Shown here piece by piece: positions 7,829-17,123 of a DNA stretch of 64,000 nucleotides. Every line of letters starts with the position of its first letter. The first letter of the stretch is position 1. The position numbers were made by a program, and so were the translations under genes. The DNA lies in contig CP133187.1 in the NCBI GenBank assembly GCA_030913685.1, positions 2,050,001 through 2,114,000 on the forward strand, given 5' to 3'. Below the pieces are notes generated by a model, which was given only the letters and a program-made list of their open reading frames with translations, was not told the origin of the DNA and made no database searches. The stretch is from Oscillospiraceae bacterium MB24-C1. Its GTDB lineage: Bacteria; Bacillota; Clostridia; Oscillospirales; Ruminococcaceae.

Positions 7829-8587
7829 ATGGATGAGAAAATGACGCTCTATGGTTTCAACAATCTGACAAAATCTTTGAGCTTTAATATCTATGATGTC
7901 TGCTATGCGAAAACTGCGCGGGAACAACAGGACTATATCGCCTATATCGACGAGCAGTACAATTCCGAGCGTCTGACCAATATATTAACCAACCTGACCG
8001 AGATGATCGGTGCGACGGTGCTTAATATCTCACGTCAGGACTACGAACCGCAAGGGGCAAGCGTGACGATTCTCATCGCCGAGGAATCAATGATTCCTAG
8101 TGGAGACACTATCGTAGGGCACCTTGATAAAAGTCATGTCACGGTGCACACCTACCCTGAGTATCACCCCGAGACGAGTATTGCCACCTTCCGCGTCGAT
8201 ATTGATGTGGCCACCTGTGGCGAGATTACACCTCTTTCAACGCTTGATTACCTCATCGACAGCTTCGATTCCGACATCATTACAATGGATTATCGCGTAC
8301 GCGGCTTTACGCGCGACGTTACGGGCAAAAAACTTTTCATCGACCATGATATGGTTTCGATTCAGCGGTATATTGCACAGGAGACTCTGGATCACTATGA
8401 CGCCATCGATATCAATGTTTACGAGTCAAATTTATTCCACACCAAGATGCTGATTAAAGAGCTGGATTTGAAGAACTACCTCTTCAAAACCGACGTGTAC
8501 GAGCTGCCGCCCAAAGAGCGGCTGGCAATTACCAACAACCTGCGCCGCGAGATGATTGAAATTTTTAGCGGCAGGAATATTTATTGA
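7829..8587 (+). CDS. speD: S-adenosylmethionine decarboxylase proenzyme
   Basis: A 252-residue enzyme of the Escherichia coli SpeD type, not the short Bacillus type. It makes decarboxylated SAM, the aminopropyl donor for Spe[12 protein letters not shown] near the start, [12 protein letters not shown] (69-80) and YRVRGFTRD are near-identical to the enteric enzyme as I recall it. The chain self-cleaves before Ser102 in [13 protein letters not shown] to create the pyruvoyl cofactor. The ATG at 7829 is chosen because GGAGG lies eleven bases upstream; a longer reading frame would begin inside the attenuator hairpin. First gene of the operon. Confidence 0.95.
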   Translation: MDEKMTLYGFNNLTKSLSFNIYDVCYAKTAREQQDYIAYIDEQYNSERLTNILTNLTEMIGATVLNISRQDYEPQGASVTILIAEESMIPSGDTIVGHLDKSHVTVHTYPEYHPETSIATFRVDIDVATCGEITPLSTLDYLIDSFDSDIITMDYRVRGFTRDVTGKKLFIDHDMVSIQRYIAQETLDHYDAIDINVYESNLFHTKMLIKELDLKNYLFKTDVYELPPKERLAITNNLRREMIEIFSGRNIY

Positions 8588-8608
8588 TGCTTTAAAAGGG
8601 GGAGCGGC

Positions 8609-10069
8609 ATGCCACAACTTGATCAAACACGCGCACCGATCTATGAAGCGCTTGAGGAATTTAAAAAAATGCGGGTCGTCCCCTTTGACGTGCCGGGCCA
8701 TAAGCGCGGCCGAGGGAACCCTGAACTTAGAAATTTTCTAGGTGAAAAATGTGTTGGCATCGACGTCAACTCGATGAAGCCGTTGGATAACCTTTGTCAT
8801 CCGATTTCGGTGATAAAAGATGCTGAAGAACTGGCGGCCGAGGCGTTCGGCGCGGCTAACGCATTTTTCATGGTGAACGGCACCACCTCGTCTGTACAGA
8901 CGATGGTGCTCTCCTGCTGCAAGCGGGGGGATAAAATCATCCTGCCGCGAAATGTACACCGCAGTGTTATCAACGCGCTGGTACTTTGCGGAGCGCACCC
9001 TGTCTACGTCAATCCCGAGGTGGACAAGCGTTTGGGAATCTCGTTGGGCATGTCGGTTGCACAGGTAGAAAAGGCAATCAAAGCCCACCCCGATGCGGTG
9101 GCGATTCTCGTTAACAACCCTACCTATTACGGTATTTGTTCAGATATCAAAAGCATTACGCGGTTGGCACATGCTAACGGCATGAAGGTACTGGCAGATG
9201 AGGCCCATGGCACCCATTTTTATTTCGGACGAAGGCTACCGGTGTGCGCTATGTCGGTGGGGGCTGATATGGCGGCGGTGAGTATGCATAAATCGGGTGG
9301 AAGCCTGACGCAAAGCTCGTTGTTGCTAACAGGCCCTGAGATGAACGCGGGCTATGTCAGCCAGATCATCAACCTAACCCAGACGACGAGCGGGTCCTAT
9401 TTGTTGTTGTCAAGCCTCGATATCTCCCGCAGAAACCTAGCGCTGCGCGGCAAAGAGATTTTCCGCCATGTGCAGGATTTGACGCAGTATGCCCGTGAGG
9501 AGATCAACCGTATCGGCGGCTATTATGCCTACGCACAGGATCTGATCAACAACGACAGCATTTTCGATTTTGACAGTACAAAGTTATCGGTTTATACGTT
9601 GGATATTGGACTGGCTGGCATCGAGGTCTATGACCTTTTGCGCGATGAATACGACATTCAGGTCGAGTTTGGAGATCTGGGAAACATTTTGGCCTATGTC
9701 TCGGTCGGTGACCGTATGCAGGATATCGAACGGCTGGTCAGTGCGCTGGCCGAGATACGCCGCCGCTATCAGCGTGACCGAACCGGCCTCATGACGCAAG
9801 AATATCTGCCACCACAGGTTGAAGTCACCCCGCAGGATGCATTTTATGCCGAAAAAATGTCGCTGCCGCTGGATAAGGCCGAAGGCCATATTTGCAGTGA
9901 GTTTGTCATGTGCTACCCGCCCGGCATCCCGATTCTGGCCCCAGGTGAGCGAATCACCCGCGATATTTTGGATTATATTGCCTACGCTAAGGAAAAGGGC
10001 TGTTCGATGACCGGACCGGAGGATATAGAGATAGATTACCTCAATGTGCTGCGACGGGCAAAAAATTAA
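8609..10069 (+). CDS. speA: Arginine decarboxylase (Orn/Lys/Arg decarboxylase family, SpeA type)
   Basis: A 486-residue PLP enzyme of the fold-I Orn/Lys/Arg decarboxylase family, the size of Bacillus SpeA. FDVPGHKRGRG (26-36), DEAHG (198-202) and SMHKSGG with PLP-binding Lys228 are visible. Arginine specificity is inferred mainly from the downstream agmatinase; lysine or ornithine decarboxylation is not excluded by motif reading alone. It would convert arginine to agmatine, which SpeB then splits to putrescine. AAAAGGGGGAG precedes the ATG, 21 nt after speD. Confidence 0.9.
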   Translation: MPQLDQTRAPIYEALEEFKKMRVVPFDVPGHKRGRGNPELRNFLGEKCVGIDVNSMKPLDNLCHPISVIKDAEELAAEAFGAANAFFMVNGTTSSVQTMVLSCCKRGDKIILPRNVHRSVINALVLCGAHPVYVNPEVDKRLGISLGMSVAQVEKAIKAHPDAVAILVNNPTYYGICSDIKSITRLAHANGMKVLADEAHGTHFYFGRRLPVCAMSVGADMAAVSMHKSGGSLTQSSLLLTGPEMNAGYVSQIINLTQTTSGSYLLLSSLDISRRNLALRGKEIFRHVQDLTQYAREEINRIGGYYAYAQDLINNDSIFDFDSTKLSVYTLDIGLAGIEVYDLLRDEYDIQVEFGDLGNILAYVSVGDRMQDIERLVSALAEIRRRYQRDRTGLMTQEYLPPQVEVTPQDAFYAEKMSLPLDKAEGHICSEFVMCYPPGIPILAPGERITRDILDYIAYAKEKGCSMTGPEDIEIDYLNVLRRAKN

Positions 10070-10099
10070 TTTAGCAGAGTAATGATGAAGGAGACAGGC

Positions 10100-10951
10100 A
10101 TGGAACTTTGGTTTACCGAACAGCACACCCCAAATGTGCGTTTATCTATTAAAACCGATCGGCAAATATACAGCGGCCAAAGCGATTTTCAGCGCATCGA
10201 TATCTTTGAATCTGATGAATTCGGGCGGTTTCTTACCCTCGATGGCTATATGATGCTCACCGAAAAGGATGAGTTTGTCTACCACGACATGATTACCCAT
10301 GTGCCGATGGCGGTGCATCCAAACGTTAAAAATGTATTGATTATCGGCGGGGGAGACGGTGGCGCTATCCGCGAGTTGGTGCGCTATCCTGAGGTGGAAA
10401 GTATTGATTTGGTCGAGATCGACGAGTTGGTGGTGGAGGTCTGCAAAAAGTATCTGCCCACGACTGCCTGCTGCTTTAGCGACCCGCGCGTGAGCACTTA
10501 TTTTGAGGATGGGCTAAAATTCATCCGTTCCTGCGTCGAGGAATACGACCTGATTATTGTCGATTCTACCGACCCGTTTGGCCCGGGCGAAGGACTTTTC
10601 ACCCGCGAGTTTTACGGCAATTGTTATAAAGCGCTGCGCGCCGACGGAATTCTGGTCAACCAGCATGAGAGCCCGTTTTACGACGGCGACGCCGCCGCCA
10701 TGCAGCGCGCACACAAGCGCATTGCCGAAAGCTTTCCGATCAGTCGAGTGTATCAGGCGCATATTCCAACCTATCCGTCGGGGCACTGGCTGTTCGGCTT
10801 CGCTTCAAAAAAATATCACCCGATTAAAGATTTGGATGCTGTCAGATGGAATGTCCTTGGGCTGCGCACGCGTTATTACAACACCAAGCTGCACATCGGT
10901 GCATTTGCACTGCCCAACTATGTGGAGGAGATGCTGAGAAATGTTGAATAA
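10100..10951 (+). CDS. speE: Spermidine synthase
   Basis: A 283-residue aminopropyltransferase that moves the propylamine group of decarboxylated SAM to putrescine. An N-terminal beta domain (MELWFTEQHTPN) is followed by a Rossmann methyltransferase-like domain with GGGDGG (83-88) and the DSTDPFGP segment near 152, plus IPTYPSGHW. The start at 10100 is preceded by AAGGAG and matches the family N-terminus. The gene overlaps speB by 11 nt. Acceptor preference (putrescine versus spermidine) cannot be settled by eye. Confidence 0.95.
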   Translation: MELWFTEQHTPNVRLSIKTDRQIYSGQSDFQRIDIFESDEFGRFLTLDGYMMLTEKDEFVYHDMITHVPMAVHPNVKNVLIIGGGDGGAIRELVRYPEVESIDLVEIDELVVEVCKKYLPTTACCFSDPRVSTYFEDGLKFIRSCVEEYDLIIVDSTDPFGPGEGLFTREFYGNCYKALRADGILVNQHESPFYDGDAAAMQRAHKRIAESFPISRVYQAHIPTYPSGHWLFGFASKKYHPIKDLDAVRWNVLGLRTRYYNTKLHIGAFALPNYVEEMLRNVE

Positions 10952-11792
10952 AAACGTTGAGACCTTTTTAGGCTGCGACTGCGACTACAAGGACGCCGAT
11001 ATTGTTTTGTTTGGCGCACCGTTTGATTCTACCACCTCTTACCGACCGGGTGCGCGCTTTGGCAGTCGGGCGATTCGCGCAGAGTCCTACGGATTGGAAA
11101 CTTACAGCCCCTATCAGGATAAGGATTTGGGTGATTATTACGTGTTTGACAGCGGTGAGCTGGAACTGTGCTTTGGTAGCTCAGAAGCGGCACTGGGTGT
11201 TGTTCAGCGGCGGACACAAACCATTCTGGAGGACGGCAAGCTGCCCGTCATGCTGGGCGGTGAGCACTCGCTGACACTCGGTGCTGTGCGGGCGCTGCTC
11301 GAAAAATATCCCGACCTTTGCATCATCCACTTTGATGCGCACACCGACCTGCGTGAGGATTATCTCGGTGCACCTCTCTCGCACGCCTCTGTGATTCGCC
11401 GCTGCTGGGAGCTGTTGGGAGATGGGCGAATTTGGCAGTTCGGCATCCGCTCAGGTGAGCGAGCTGAATTTGAGTGGGCAAAAACCCACACCGCTTTGCG
11501 CCCTTTCGACTTTGAAGGATTGGTGCAAGCGGTACAAGAAATTGATGGTAAACCGGTCTACTTTACGCTGGATTTGGACGTGCTCGACCCCGCCTTTTTC
11601 TGCGGTACCGGCACACCGGAGGCGGGCGGCGTTTCGTTCTTGGCGCTGCTAGAAGCTATTAAAACCGTCTGCACCGCAAACGTCGTCGGCTGCGATGTCA
11701 TGGAGCTGGCTCCGACGCTTGATCAGTCGGGGGCCTCTACCGCATTGGCATGCAAGGTGGTACGCGAGCTGCTGTTGGCAATCAACCACTAA
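10941..11792 (+). CDS. speB: Agmatinase
   Basis: A 283-residue ureohydrolase that splits agmatine to putrescine and urea. The dimanganese ligands are visible in GGEHS (106-110), HFDAHTD (130-136) and DLDVLDP near 210. The length is typical of SpeB. The start codon lies within the end of speE, implying translational coupling. With speA it gives putrescine without ornithine. Confidence 0.94.
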   Translation: MLNKNVETFLGCDCDYKDADIVLFGAPFDSTTSYRPGARFGSRAIRAESYGLETYSPYQDKDLGDYYVFDSGELELCFGSSEAALGVVQRRTQTILEDGKLPVMLGGEHSLTLGAVRALLEKYPDLCIIHFDAHTDLREDYLGAPLSHASVIRRCWELLGDGRIWQFGIRSGERAEFEWAKTHTALRPFDFEGLVQAVQEIDGKPVYFTLDLDVLDPAFFCGTGTPEAGGVSFLALLEAIKTVCTANVVGCDVMELAPTLDQSGASTALACKVVRELLLAINH

Positions 11793-11827
11793 TATAAAAT
11801 AATATTAAATAAACGGAGGGTATAGAT

Positions 11828-13030
11828 ATGGGAAAAGCTCTTATCATCGGCTGCGGCGGCGTTGCTAGCGTTGCCATTCACAAATGTTGTCAGAACAGCG
11901 ACGTTTTTGAGGAGATTTGTATCGCCAGCCGCACAAAATCGAAGTGTGACGAATTGAAAGAAAAGCTGACGCCAATTACTAAAACCAAAATCACAACGGC
12001 GCAGATTGACGCCAATGATGTGGACGCGCTTGTCTCGCTGATTGAGACGGTTAAGCCTGATGTGGTGCTGAATTTGGCACTGCCCTATCAGGATTTAACC
12101 ATTATGGAAGCCTGCCTTGCCACTAAGACCAACTATGTGGATACCGCCAACTATGAGCCGGAGGACACCCCAAAGTTTGAGTATTCTTGGCAGTGGGCTT
12201 ATCGCGAAAAATTTGAAAAAGCGGGCATTACCGCACTGCTTGGCAGTGGCTTTGACCCCGGCGTCACTGGCGTTTTTTCGGCCTATGCGCTCAAGCATCA
12301 CTTTGACGAGATCAATTATATCGACATTCTCGATTGTAACGCGGGCGACCACGGGTATCCCTTTGCGACCAACTTTAACCCCGAGATCAACATCCGCGAG
12401 GTGTCGGCAAAGGGCAGCTATTGGGAGAATGGTGAATGGGTTGAGACCGAGCCGATGGAGATCAAGCGCGTATACAATTTCCCGGAAATTGGCGAGAAGG
12501 ACATGTACCTTTTGCACCACGAAGAGCTAGAATCGTTGGCACTCAACATTCCGGGCATCAAGCGCATCCGTTTCTTTATGACCTTTGGTCAGAGCTATCT
12601 GACCCATCTGCGCTGCCTAGAGAATGTCGGCATGACCTCAATTGAGCCGATCGAGTTCGAGGGCAAAATGATTGTGCCGCTTCAGTTTTTAAAGGCTGTG
12701 TTGCCCGACCCTTCTTCGCTAGGCCCGCGTACAAAGGGCAAAACCAACATCGGCTGCATCTTTTACGGCAAAAAGGATGGTAAGAATAAGAGTTACTACC
12801 TCTACAACGTTTGCGACCACGAGGAATGCTACAAAGAAGTCGGTTCTCAGGCGGTTGCCTACACCACCGGCGTACCGGCGATGATCGGCGCAATGATGCT
12901 GATGAGCGGCAAATGGAATAAGCCCGGTGTGCATAACATTGAGGAGTTTGACCCGGATCCTTTCATGGATGCCCTGAATAAATACGGCCTGCCTTGGCAG
13001 GAAAGCTTTAACCCCACACCGGTGGACTGA
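11828..13030 (+). CDS. Carboxynorspermidine/carboxyspermidine dehydrogenase (saccharopine dehydrogenase family)
   Basis: A 400-residue member of the saccharopine dehydrogenase family. In the alternative route this enzyme reductively condenses putrescine (or diaminopropane) with aspartate beta-semialdehyde to carboxyspermidine (or carboxynorspermidine). A Rossmann motif GCGGVA (8-13) opens the protein, and LLGSGFDPGVTGVFSAYA is characteristic. The gene ends one base before nspC, which catalyses the next step, so the assignment rests on both sequence and neighbour. AACGGAGGG precedes the ATG. Confidence 0.92.
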   Translation: MGKALIIGCGGVASVAIHKCCQNSDVFEEICIASRTKSKCDELKEKLTPITKTKITTAQIDANDVDALVSLIETVKPDVVLNLALPYQDLTIMEACLATKTNYVDTANYEPEDTPKFEYSWQWAYREKFEKAGITALLGSGFDPGVTGVFSAYALKHHFDEINYIDILDCNAGDHGYPFATNFNPEINIREVSAKGSYWENGEWVETEPMEIKRVYNFPEIGEKDMYLLHHEELESLALNIPGIKRIRFFMTFGQSYLTHLRCLENVGMTSIEPIEFEGKMIVPLQFLKAVLPDPSSLGPRTKGKTNIGCIFYGKKDGKNKSYYLYNVCDHEECYKEVGSQAVAYTTGVPAMIGAMMLMSGKWNKPGVHNIEEFDPDPFMDALNKYGLPWQESFNPTPVD

Positions 13031-13031
13031 G

Positions 13032-14159
13032 ATGAAGCTTTCTGATTTACCAACCCCCTGTTTCGTGGTGGATGAGGCGCTACTGGAACAAAACCTGAAA
13101 ATATTGCAGGGTGTTATGCAGCGCACCGGTTGCAAAATTCTGCTGGCGCAAAAGGCGTTTTCGCTCTATAAGCTCTACCCACTAATTGGGCAATATCTCA
13201 GCGGGACGGCGGCAAGCGGGCTGTATGAAGCGCGTCTGGGGTGCGAAGAGATGGGCAAGGAAAACCACGTATTTTCGCCCGCTTACCGTGAGGCCGAGCT
13301 TGTCGAGCTGACAAAGATCTGTGGTCATATTGTGTTTAATTCCTTCTCGCAGCTTGAGCGATTTGGTGCGCAGACCAAGGCGGCAGGCTGCGAAATAGGA
13401 CTGCGTTTGAATCCCGAGTGTTCAACGCAGCAAGGCCACGCGGTTTATGACCCATGCTCTCCAAATTCGCGGCTGGGCGTAACAAGGGCAAATTTCCGCC
13501 CGGAGCTGCTCGATAGCGTTTCAGGCTTTCACTTTCATACGTTGTGCGAGCAGAATTCTGACGCGCTGCTGACCACCGTTACCGCTATTGAAGAACAATT
13601 CGGCGAATGGCTGCCGCAGATGAAGTGGTTAAACTTGGGCGGTGGGCACCACATCACTCGCCCAGATTATAATATCTCCGCGTTGGAACAGTGTATCAAC
13701 CGGTTGCAAAATCAATATGATTTGCAGGTTTATCTCGAGCCGGGGGAGGCGGTTGCGCTTAATGCAGGCTTCTTGGTTACCTCGGTGCTTGATACGCTTA
13801 AAAACGGCATGGATATCGCAATATTAGACGTTTCTGCGGCCTGTCACATGCCAGATGTACTGGAAATGCCGTATCGCCCACCGCTTCAAGACTCCGGTTT
13901 GGCGGAGGAAAAGGCGTGCACTTATCGGTTGGGCGGCCCTACCTGCCTGGCAGGCGATATTATTGGCGATTACAGCTTTGATCAGCCCCTTAAAGCCGGT
14001 GACCGTCTGGTGTTTGGTGACATGGCGATCTACTCAATGGTCAAGACAAATACCTTCAACGGTATGCCACTGCCTGCCATTGCGCTGCGCGATCATGAGG
14101 GCGACTGCCGTATATTAAACCGATTTGGCTATATGGATTTTAAAGGCCGTCTGGCGTAA
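13032..14159 (+). CDS. nspC: Carboxynorspermidine decarboxylase
   Basis: A 375-residue PLP enzyme of the alanine-racemase-fold decarboxylase group. It removes the carboxyl group from carboxyspermidine or carboxynorspermidine. Cofactor Lys41 lies in LLAQKAFSLY, followed by SGTAASGLYEARLG. The HFHTLCEQ and LNLGGGHH segments, and GGPTCLAGDIIGDY near the C-terminus, are typical. It starts one base after the dehydrogenase stop and is the last gene of the operon, followed by a strong terminator. Confidence 0.94.
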   Translation: MKLSDLPTPCFVVDEALLEQNLKILQGVMQRTGCKILLAQKAFSLYKLYPLIGQYLSGTAASGLYEARLGCEEMGKENHVFSPAYREAELVELTKICGHIVFNSFSQLERFGAQTKAAGCEIGLRLNPECSTQQGHAVYDPCSPNSRLGVTRANFRPELLDSVSGFHFHTLCEQNSDALLTTVTAIEEQFGEWLPQMKWLNLGGGHHITRPDYNISALEQCINRLQNQYDLQVYLEPGEAVALNAGFLVTSVLDTLKNGMDIAILDVSAACHMPDVLEMPYRPPLQDSGLAEEKACTYRLGGPTCLAGDIIGDYSFDQPLKAGDRLVFGDMAIYSMVKTNTFNGMPLPAIALRDHEGDCRILNRFGYMDFKGRLA

Positions 14160-14180
14160 ATTCCGGGAAATGGTTTGTGA

Positions 14181-14215
14181 AAAAGGCGACCGCTTTTAAA
14201 AAGCGGTCGCCTTTT
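14181..14215 (+). terminator. Terminator of the polyamine operon
   Basis: AAAAGGCGACCGCTT and AAGCGGTCGCCTTTT form a 15-bp perfect stem around a TTAAA loop, ending in the T-run. Confidence 0.92.
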
Positions 14216-14389
14216 AACGTTGTACCAATTGTTAATCGTTTATTATAGAATATAAGATATTGTATAACCAAGTTGCTTTGTTTTATCATGCGTAATATTG
14301 TTGGTAAATTTTTAGTTTGCTTTCAAGTAGACAACCGCACGTCAATCTGTTATACTAAGCCGCGAAAAGCTTTGAAAGGAGCAAATGTG

Positions 14390-14572
14390 ATGGAAAAATT
14401 TATACCATATGAAAAGCTGTCCAAGAAACGCCAGCGTACATTGAATGCTGCGCGGCGCAAAAGCTGGGGCGCAATCAGCCCGGTAACGCGCAAACCTGAG
14501 AATCCCAAGGCTTATAACAGAAAAAAGACACGGAAGTGGGGCGATGAGCCAACCATGACCGTGTCTTTTTGA
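14390..14572 (+). CDS. Small basic conserved protein of unknown function
   Basis: A 60-residue, strongly basic protein beginning MEKFIPYEKLSKKRQRTLNA and containing the segment NPVTRKPENPKAYNRKK-like SPVTRKPENPKAYNRKK. I recall similar short proteins in many clostridia but know of no function. The charge would suit nucleic-acid binding; this is only a guess. TTTGAAAGGAG precedes the ATG at 14390. Its last codons form one arm of a terminator hairpin, so the gene is a compact single unit. Confidence 0.65.
   Translation: MEKFIPYEKLSKKRQRTLNAARRKSWGAISPVTRKPENPKAYNRKKTRKWGDEPTMTVSF
14522..14570 (+). terminator. Terminator overlapping the end of the small basic gene
   Basis: AAAAAGACACGG (14522-14533) lies inside the coding sequence and pairs with CCGTGTCTTTTT (14559-14570). 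That gives a 12-bp stem whose 3' arm runs up to the stop codon and whose T-run is part of the coding end. Confidence 0.75.
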
Positions 14573-14611
14573 TTGTCGTTAAATTAGCCGGACAGGCTTA
14601 CAGCAAAGCAG

Positions 14612-14968
14612 TTATTCCCCGCACTCGCCAGCGTGCTGATGTTGATGGCAAACCGAGCCGGTCGATTTCAGATTTCCCTGTAAATAGCTGTTGACGGCGA
14701 TTTCGGCATCGCCGGAAGCACCGACAATGACCTCTACGCCCTTTTCGTTAAAAATGTCGATTGCCCCCTGGCCCATACCTCCCGAAATGATTACCTTTAC
14801 GCCCTTGTCATGCAGAAAGACAGGCAAAAATCCAGGACGGTGACCGGGGTTAGGCACAAATTGCCTACCCATGATGCGGCCGCTTTCGATTTCAAAAATG
14901 GTAAAGCCCTGACAATGGCCAAAATGTTCGGTGACAGATTTTTCTTCGGATGCAACTGCAATTTTCAT
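14612..14968 (-). CDS. NifX/NifB-associated family protein (dinitrogenase iron-molybdenum cofactor domain)
   Basis: A 118-residue protein of the NifX/orange-protein domain family, which binds metal-sulfur clusters. MKIAVASEE and the EHFGHCQGF segment (19-27) are typical, as is the GGMGQGAI loop. The C-terminal tail CHQHQHAGEC is a likely extra metal-binding site. The ATG at 14968 follows AAAGGAG; a longer frame upstream is rejected. Last gene of a four-gene unit with two MinD ATPases. No nitrogenase genes are present, so a role in nitrogen fixation is unlikely. Confidence 0.88.
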   Translation of the reverse strand: MKIAVASEEKSVTEHFGHCQGFTIFEIESGRIMGRQFVPNPGHRPGFLPVFLHDKGVKVIISGGMGQGAIDIFNEKGVEVIVGASGDAEIAVNSYLQGNLKSTGSVCHQHQHAGECGE

Positions 14969-15006
14969 AAATATCGCTCCTTTTAATTTATTAAAATCAC
15001 TTAGAA

Positions 15007-15861
15007 TCATTTTAAATAACGGTTGAAAAGAGTGTGCCAAATAGTGGAAATAGCGCAACCCGCCGGGCTGTTAGGGTAATGAGCAATGCTTTGGCAGCGA
15101 TTGACGGCTTCAATAACCATGGGGTCATAAGGGATTTTGCCAACGACCGGTACCGACAGGTTGTCGCAACAGTCCTCGATTTCTGTCACGGTGGTAGGGT
15201 TGACGTCGTATTTGTTAACGCAAACGGCACAATCGACGCCGAAATGCTGCGCAGTTTCAATAATGCGCTTCATATCATGCAGGCCGGAAACAGTTGGCTC
15301 GGCGACGATGAGTACAAAATCTACGCCACTGATTGACGCAATGACGGGGCAGCCGATGCCCGGTGATCCGTCGATGATCGCAATATCGCCCTTAGCGCGA
15401 TCATTTAGCTGACACTTGACAGCGGTTACCAGCTTGCCGGAGGCACCGCTCCCCATATTGAGGGTGGCTGTAGAAAAAATACACTCCTCATCCTGATAAA
15501 GCAGCAGGTCACCCGAAATGTGAGGCTGCATCGTAATGGCGTGCGCCGGACAAATTTCGGCGCAGACGCCGCAGCCCTCGCACTCGAATTCGCTTACCAT
15601 AAAATTTTGTATGGCGCCAAAGCTGCAGTGGGTTTGACAAAGCCCGCAGTGGGTGCAGCACTCTTGGTCGATAACTGCCTTTTCAAAACCATAATAATCC
15701 GTTTTATTGGGGGATGGCAGATCCGGCATCACCAGATGAAGGTTGGGTGCATCCACGTCGCAGTCAGCAAAAGTATCGCTTTGACAGAGCGCGATAAAAG
15801 TGCTTGCGACGGTGGTTTTTCCGGTACCGCCTTTGCCGCTTAAAATCAAAAGTTGTTTCAA
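15007..15861 (-). CDS. MinD/Mrp family ATPase with ferredoxin insert (copy A)
   Basis: A 284-residue P-loop ATPase. The deviant Walker A motif GKGGTGKT is at 9-16. Two [4Fe-4S] motifs, CCTHCGLCQTHC and CEGCGVCAEIC, are inserted at about 69-110. The Walker B-like DGSPGIGCPV comes later. Such proteins occur in pairs beside NifX-like proteins, as in the orange-protein (ORP) complexes of sulfate reducers, and are thought to load or move metal-sulfur centres. The start overlaps the neighbour's stop by 4 nt, indicating coupled translation. Confidence 0.9.
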   Translation of the reverse strand: MKQLLILSGKGGTGKTTVASTFIALCQSDTFADCDVDAPNLHLVMPDLPSPNKTDYYGFEKAVIDQECCTHCGLCQTHCSFGAIQNFMVSEFECEGCGVCAEICPAHAITMQPHISGDLLLYQDEECIFSTATLNMGSGASGKLVTAVKCQLNDRAKGDIAIIDGSPGIGCPVIASISGVDFVLIVAEPTVSGLHDMKRIIETAQHFGVDCAVCVNKYDVNPTTVTEIEDCCDNLSVPVVGKIPYDPMVIEAVNRCQSIAHYPNSPAGCAISTIWHTLFNRYLK

Positions 15862-16694
15862 AACGGCACCTCCCCTTGAATCCGGCGCAGTAAATTTCCG
15901 AACAAGTTAAAAAAAGCTTTGCTTTCGCGCGTCGCGACGAGGCCATCGGCGTTTATTTGACCCAACTCGGGGTCATAGGGGATTTTAGCGAGAATATTAA
16001 GGCCCTTTTCACTGCAAAACTGCGCGGAGGGGTTTTCTCCGGGCAGGCATTTGTTGAGTACCACACCAAATGGCTTCTTAAACAACGTCACCAGCTCGTA
16101 GACCATCTTAAGGTTGTGTGCGCCAAACAGCGTTGGTTCAGCAACAAGCAGGCAAAAATCCGCTTTACGAATGCTTTCCATCACCGAACAGGCACTGCCG
16201 GGGGGGCAGTCAATCACCGTCAGGCCCTGATCAGGCATGAGAGCCATCAATTCCTTGATAATGGGTACGCCGGACACTTCGCCGGTGTTCAGCCGCCCGG
16301 TAAGCGCGGTAACACCACCCGACATCCCCGACTCAATGACACCAATCGGCCGCGGCATCTTACACAGCGCCTTTTCAGGGCAGAGCAAAATGCAGCCCTG
16401 ACAGGAATGACAAACCTCATAAAAGATCAGCAGCTTTTCTTTGAGCAGTGCAAGGGCATTATAGCGGCAAAAGTCAACGCATCTACGGCAGGCGGTACAT
16501 TTGGACGAATCCACCTGCGGGACTATAACCGAAACAGGCTGAGTTTTTAAATTTTGCGGTTTTAGAAACAAATGCCCATTGGGTGCTTCTACGTCACAAT
16601 CGATATAGGTTGCCTTCTCGGCGGCGCAGGCCAGATTGACCGAAACAAGCGTTTTTCCTGTCCCACCCTTACCGCTGAGGACGGCTATCCTCAT
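15858..16694 (-). CDS. MinD/Mrp family ATPase with ferredoxin insert (copy B)
   Basis: A 278-residue paralogue of the adjacent ATPase. GKGGTGKT lies at 8-15, followed by CTACRRCVDFC and CHSCQGCILLC cluster motifs and DCPPGSACSV as Walker B. The two copies are diverged enough to be functional partners rather than a recent duplication. It overlaps both neighbours by 4 nt, so the four-gene unit is tightly coupled. A heterodimer with copy A is plausible but inferred. Confidence 0.9.
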   Translation of the reverse strand: MRIAVLSGKGGTGKTLVSVNLACAAEKATYIDCDVEAPNGHLFLKPQNLKTQPVSVIVPQVDSSKCTACRRCVDFCRYNALALLKEKLLIFYEVCHSCQGCILLCPEKALCKMPRPIGVIESGMSGGVTALTGRLNTGEVSGVPIIKELMALMPDQGLTVIDCPPGSACSVMESIRKADFCLLVAEPTLFGAHNLKMVYELVTLFKKPFGVVLNKCLPGENPSAQFCSEKGLNILAKIPYDPELGQINADGLVATRESKAFFNLFGNLLRRIQGEVPF

Positions 16695-17065
16695 TTGCTG
16701 CCACCCCCGTGATGGTGGAACCCGGTGTGAATCTCTTCAAGAAGGGGGAGCCGATTGTCTTGAAGCGCTTTGATGTTGTCGTTGAGACTGCCGGCCTGCG
16801 CTTTATAAAGCATAATGCCTGCGGCGGTCAACACCTGTGCCGCGTTTTCGCCGCAGCGAAAGGTGATCAGTGCGTTTGCGCTGCCGTCAGCTAAAAACTG
16901 TGCAGCTTTAATTCCGGCGCCACCCTGACTTGTCACGGCGGGGTTTTCTAAAAATCGGCAGTCGCCGCTTTGGGTGTCAGCGCAGGCAAACAACGGGGCT
17001 CGTCCAAATGATGGACATACTGCTGCGTCGAGCGATTTTTCTTCGACAGGTAAAAAAATGGTCAT
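16691..17065 (-). CDS. NifX/NifB-associated family protein, divergent copy
   Basis: A 124-residue member of the same NifX-like domain family as the last gene of this operon but more diverged: MTIFLPVEEKSLDAAVCPSFGRAP replaces the usual EHFG region, and the C-terminus is histidine-rich (HTGFHHHGGG), suggesting metal binding. The ATG at 17065 lies after TGGAGCG; an upstream in-frame extension reads through the promoter and is rejected. First gene of the operon, about 85 nt after the predicted -10. Confidence 0.78.
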   Translation of the reverse strand: MTIFLPVEEKSLDAAVCPSFGRAPLFACADTQSGDCRFLENPAVTSQGGAGIKAAQFLADGSANALITFRCGENAAQVLTAAGIMLYKAQAGSLNDNIKALQDNRLPLLEEIHTGFHHHGGGSK

Positions 17066-17123
17066 AACACACGCTCCATTTCGTTTGATAAAACAAATCG
17101 GTACACAAGCCCACGATAAAAAA

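Noticed and set aside
14612-17065. Nitrogen fixation genes
   Set aside because: Only NifX-like and MinD-like proteins are present; no nifHDK or nifB core is in the window.
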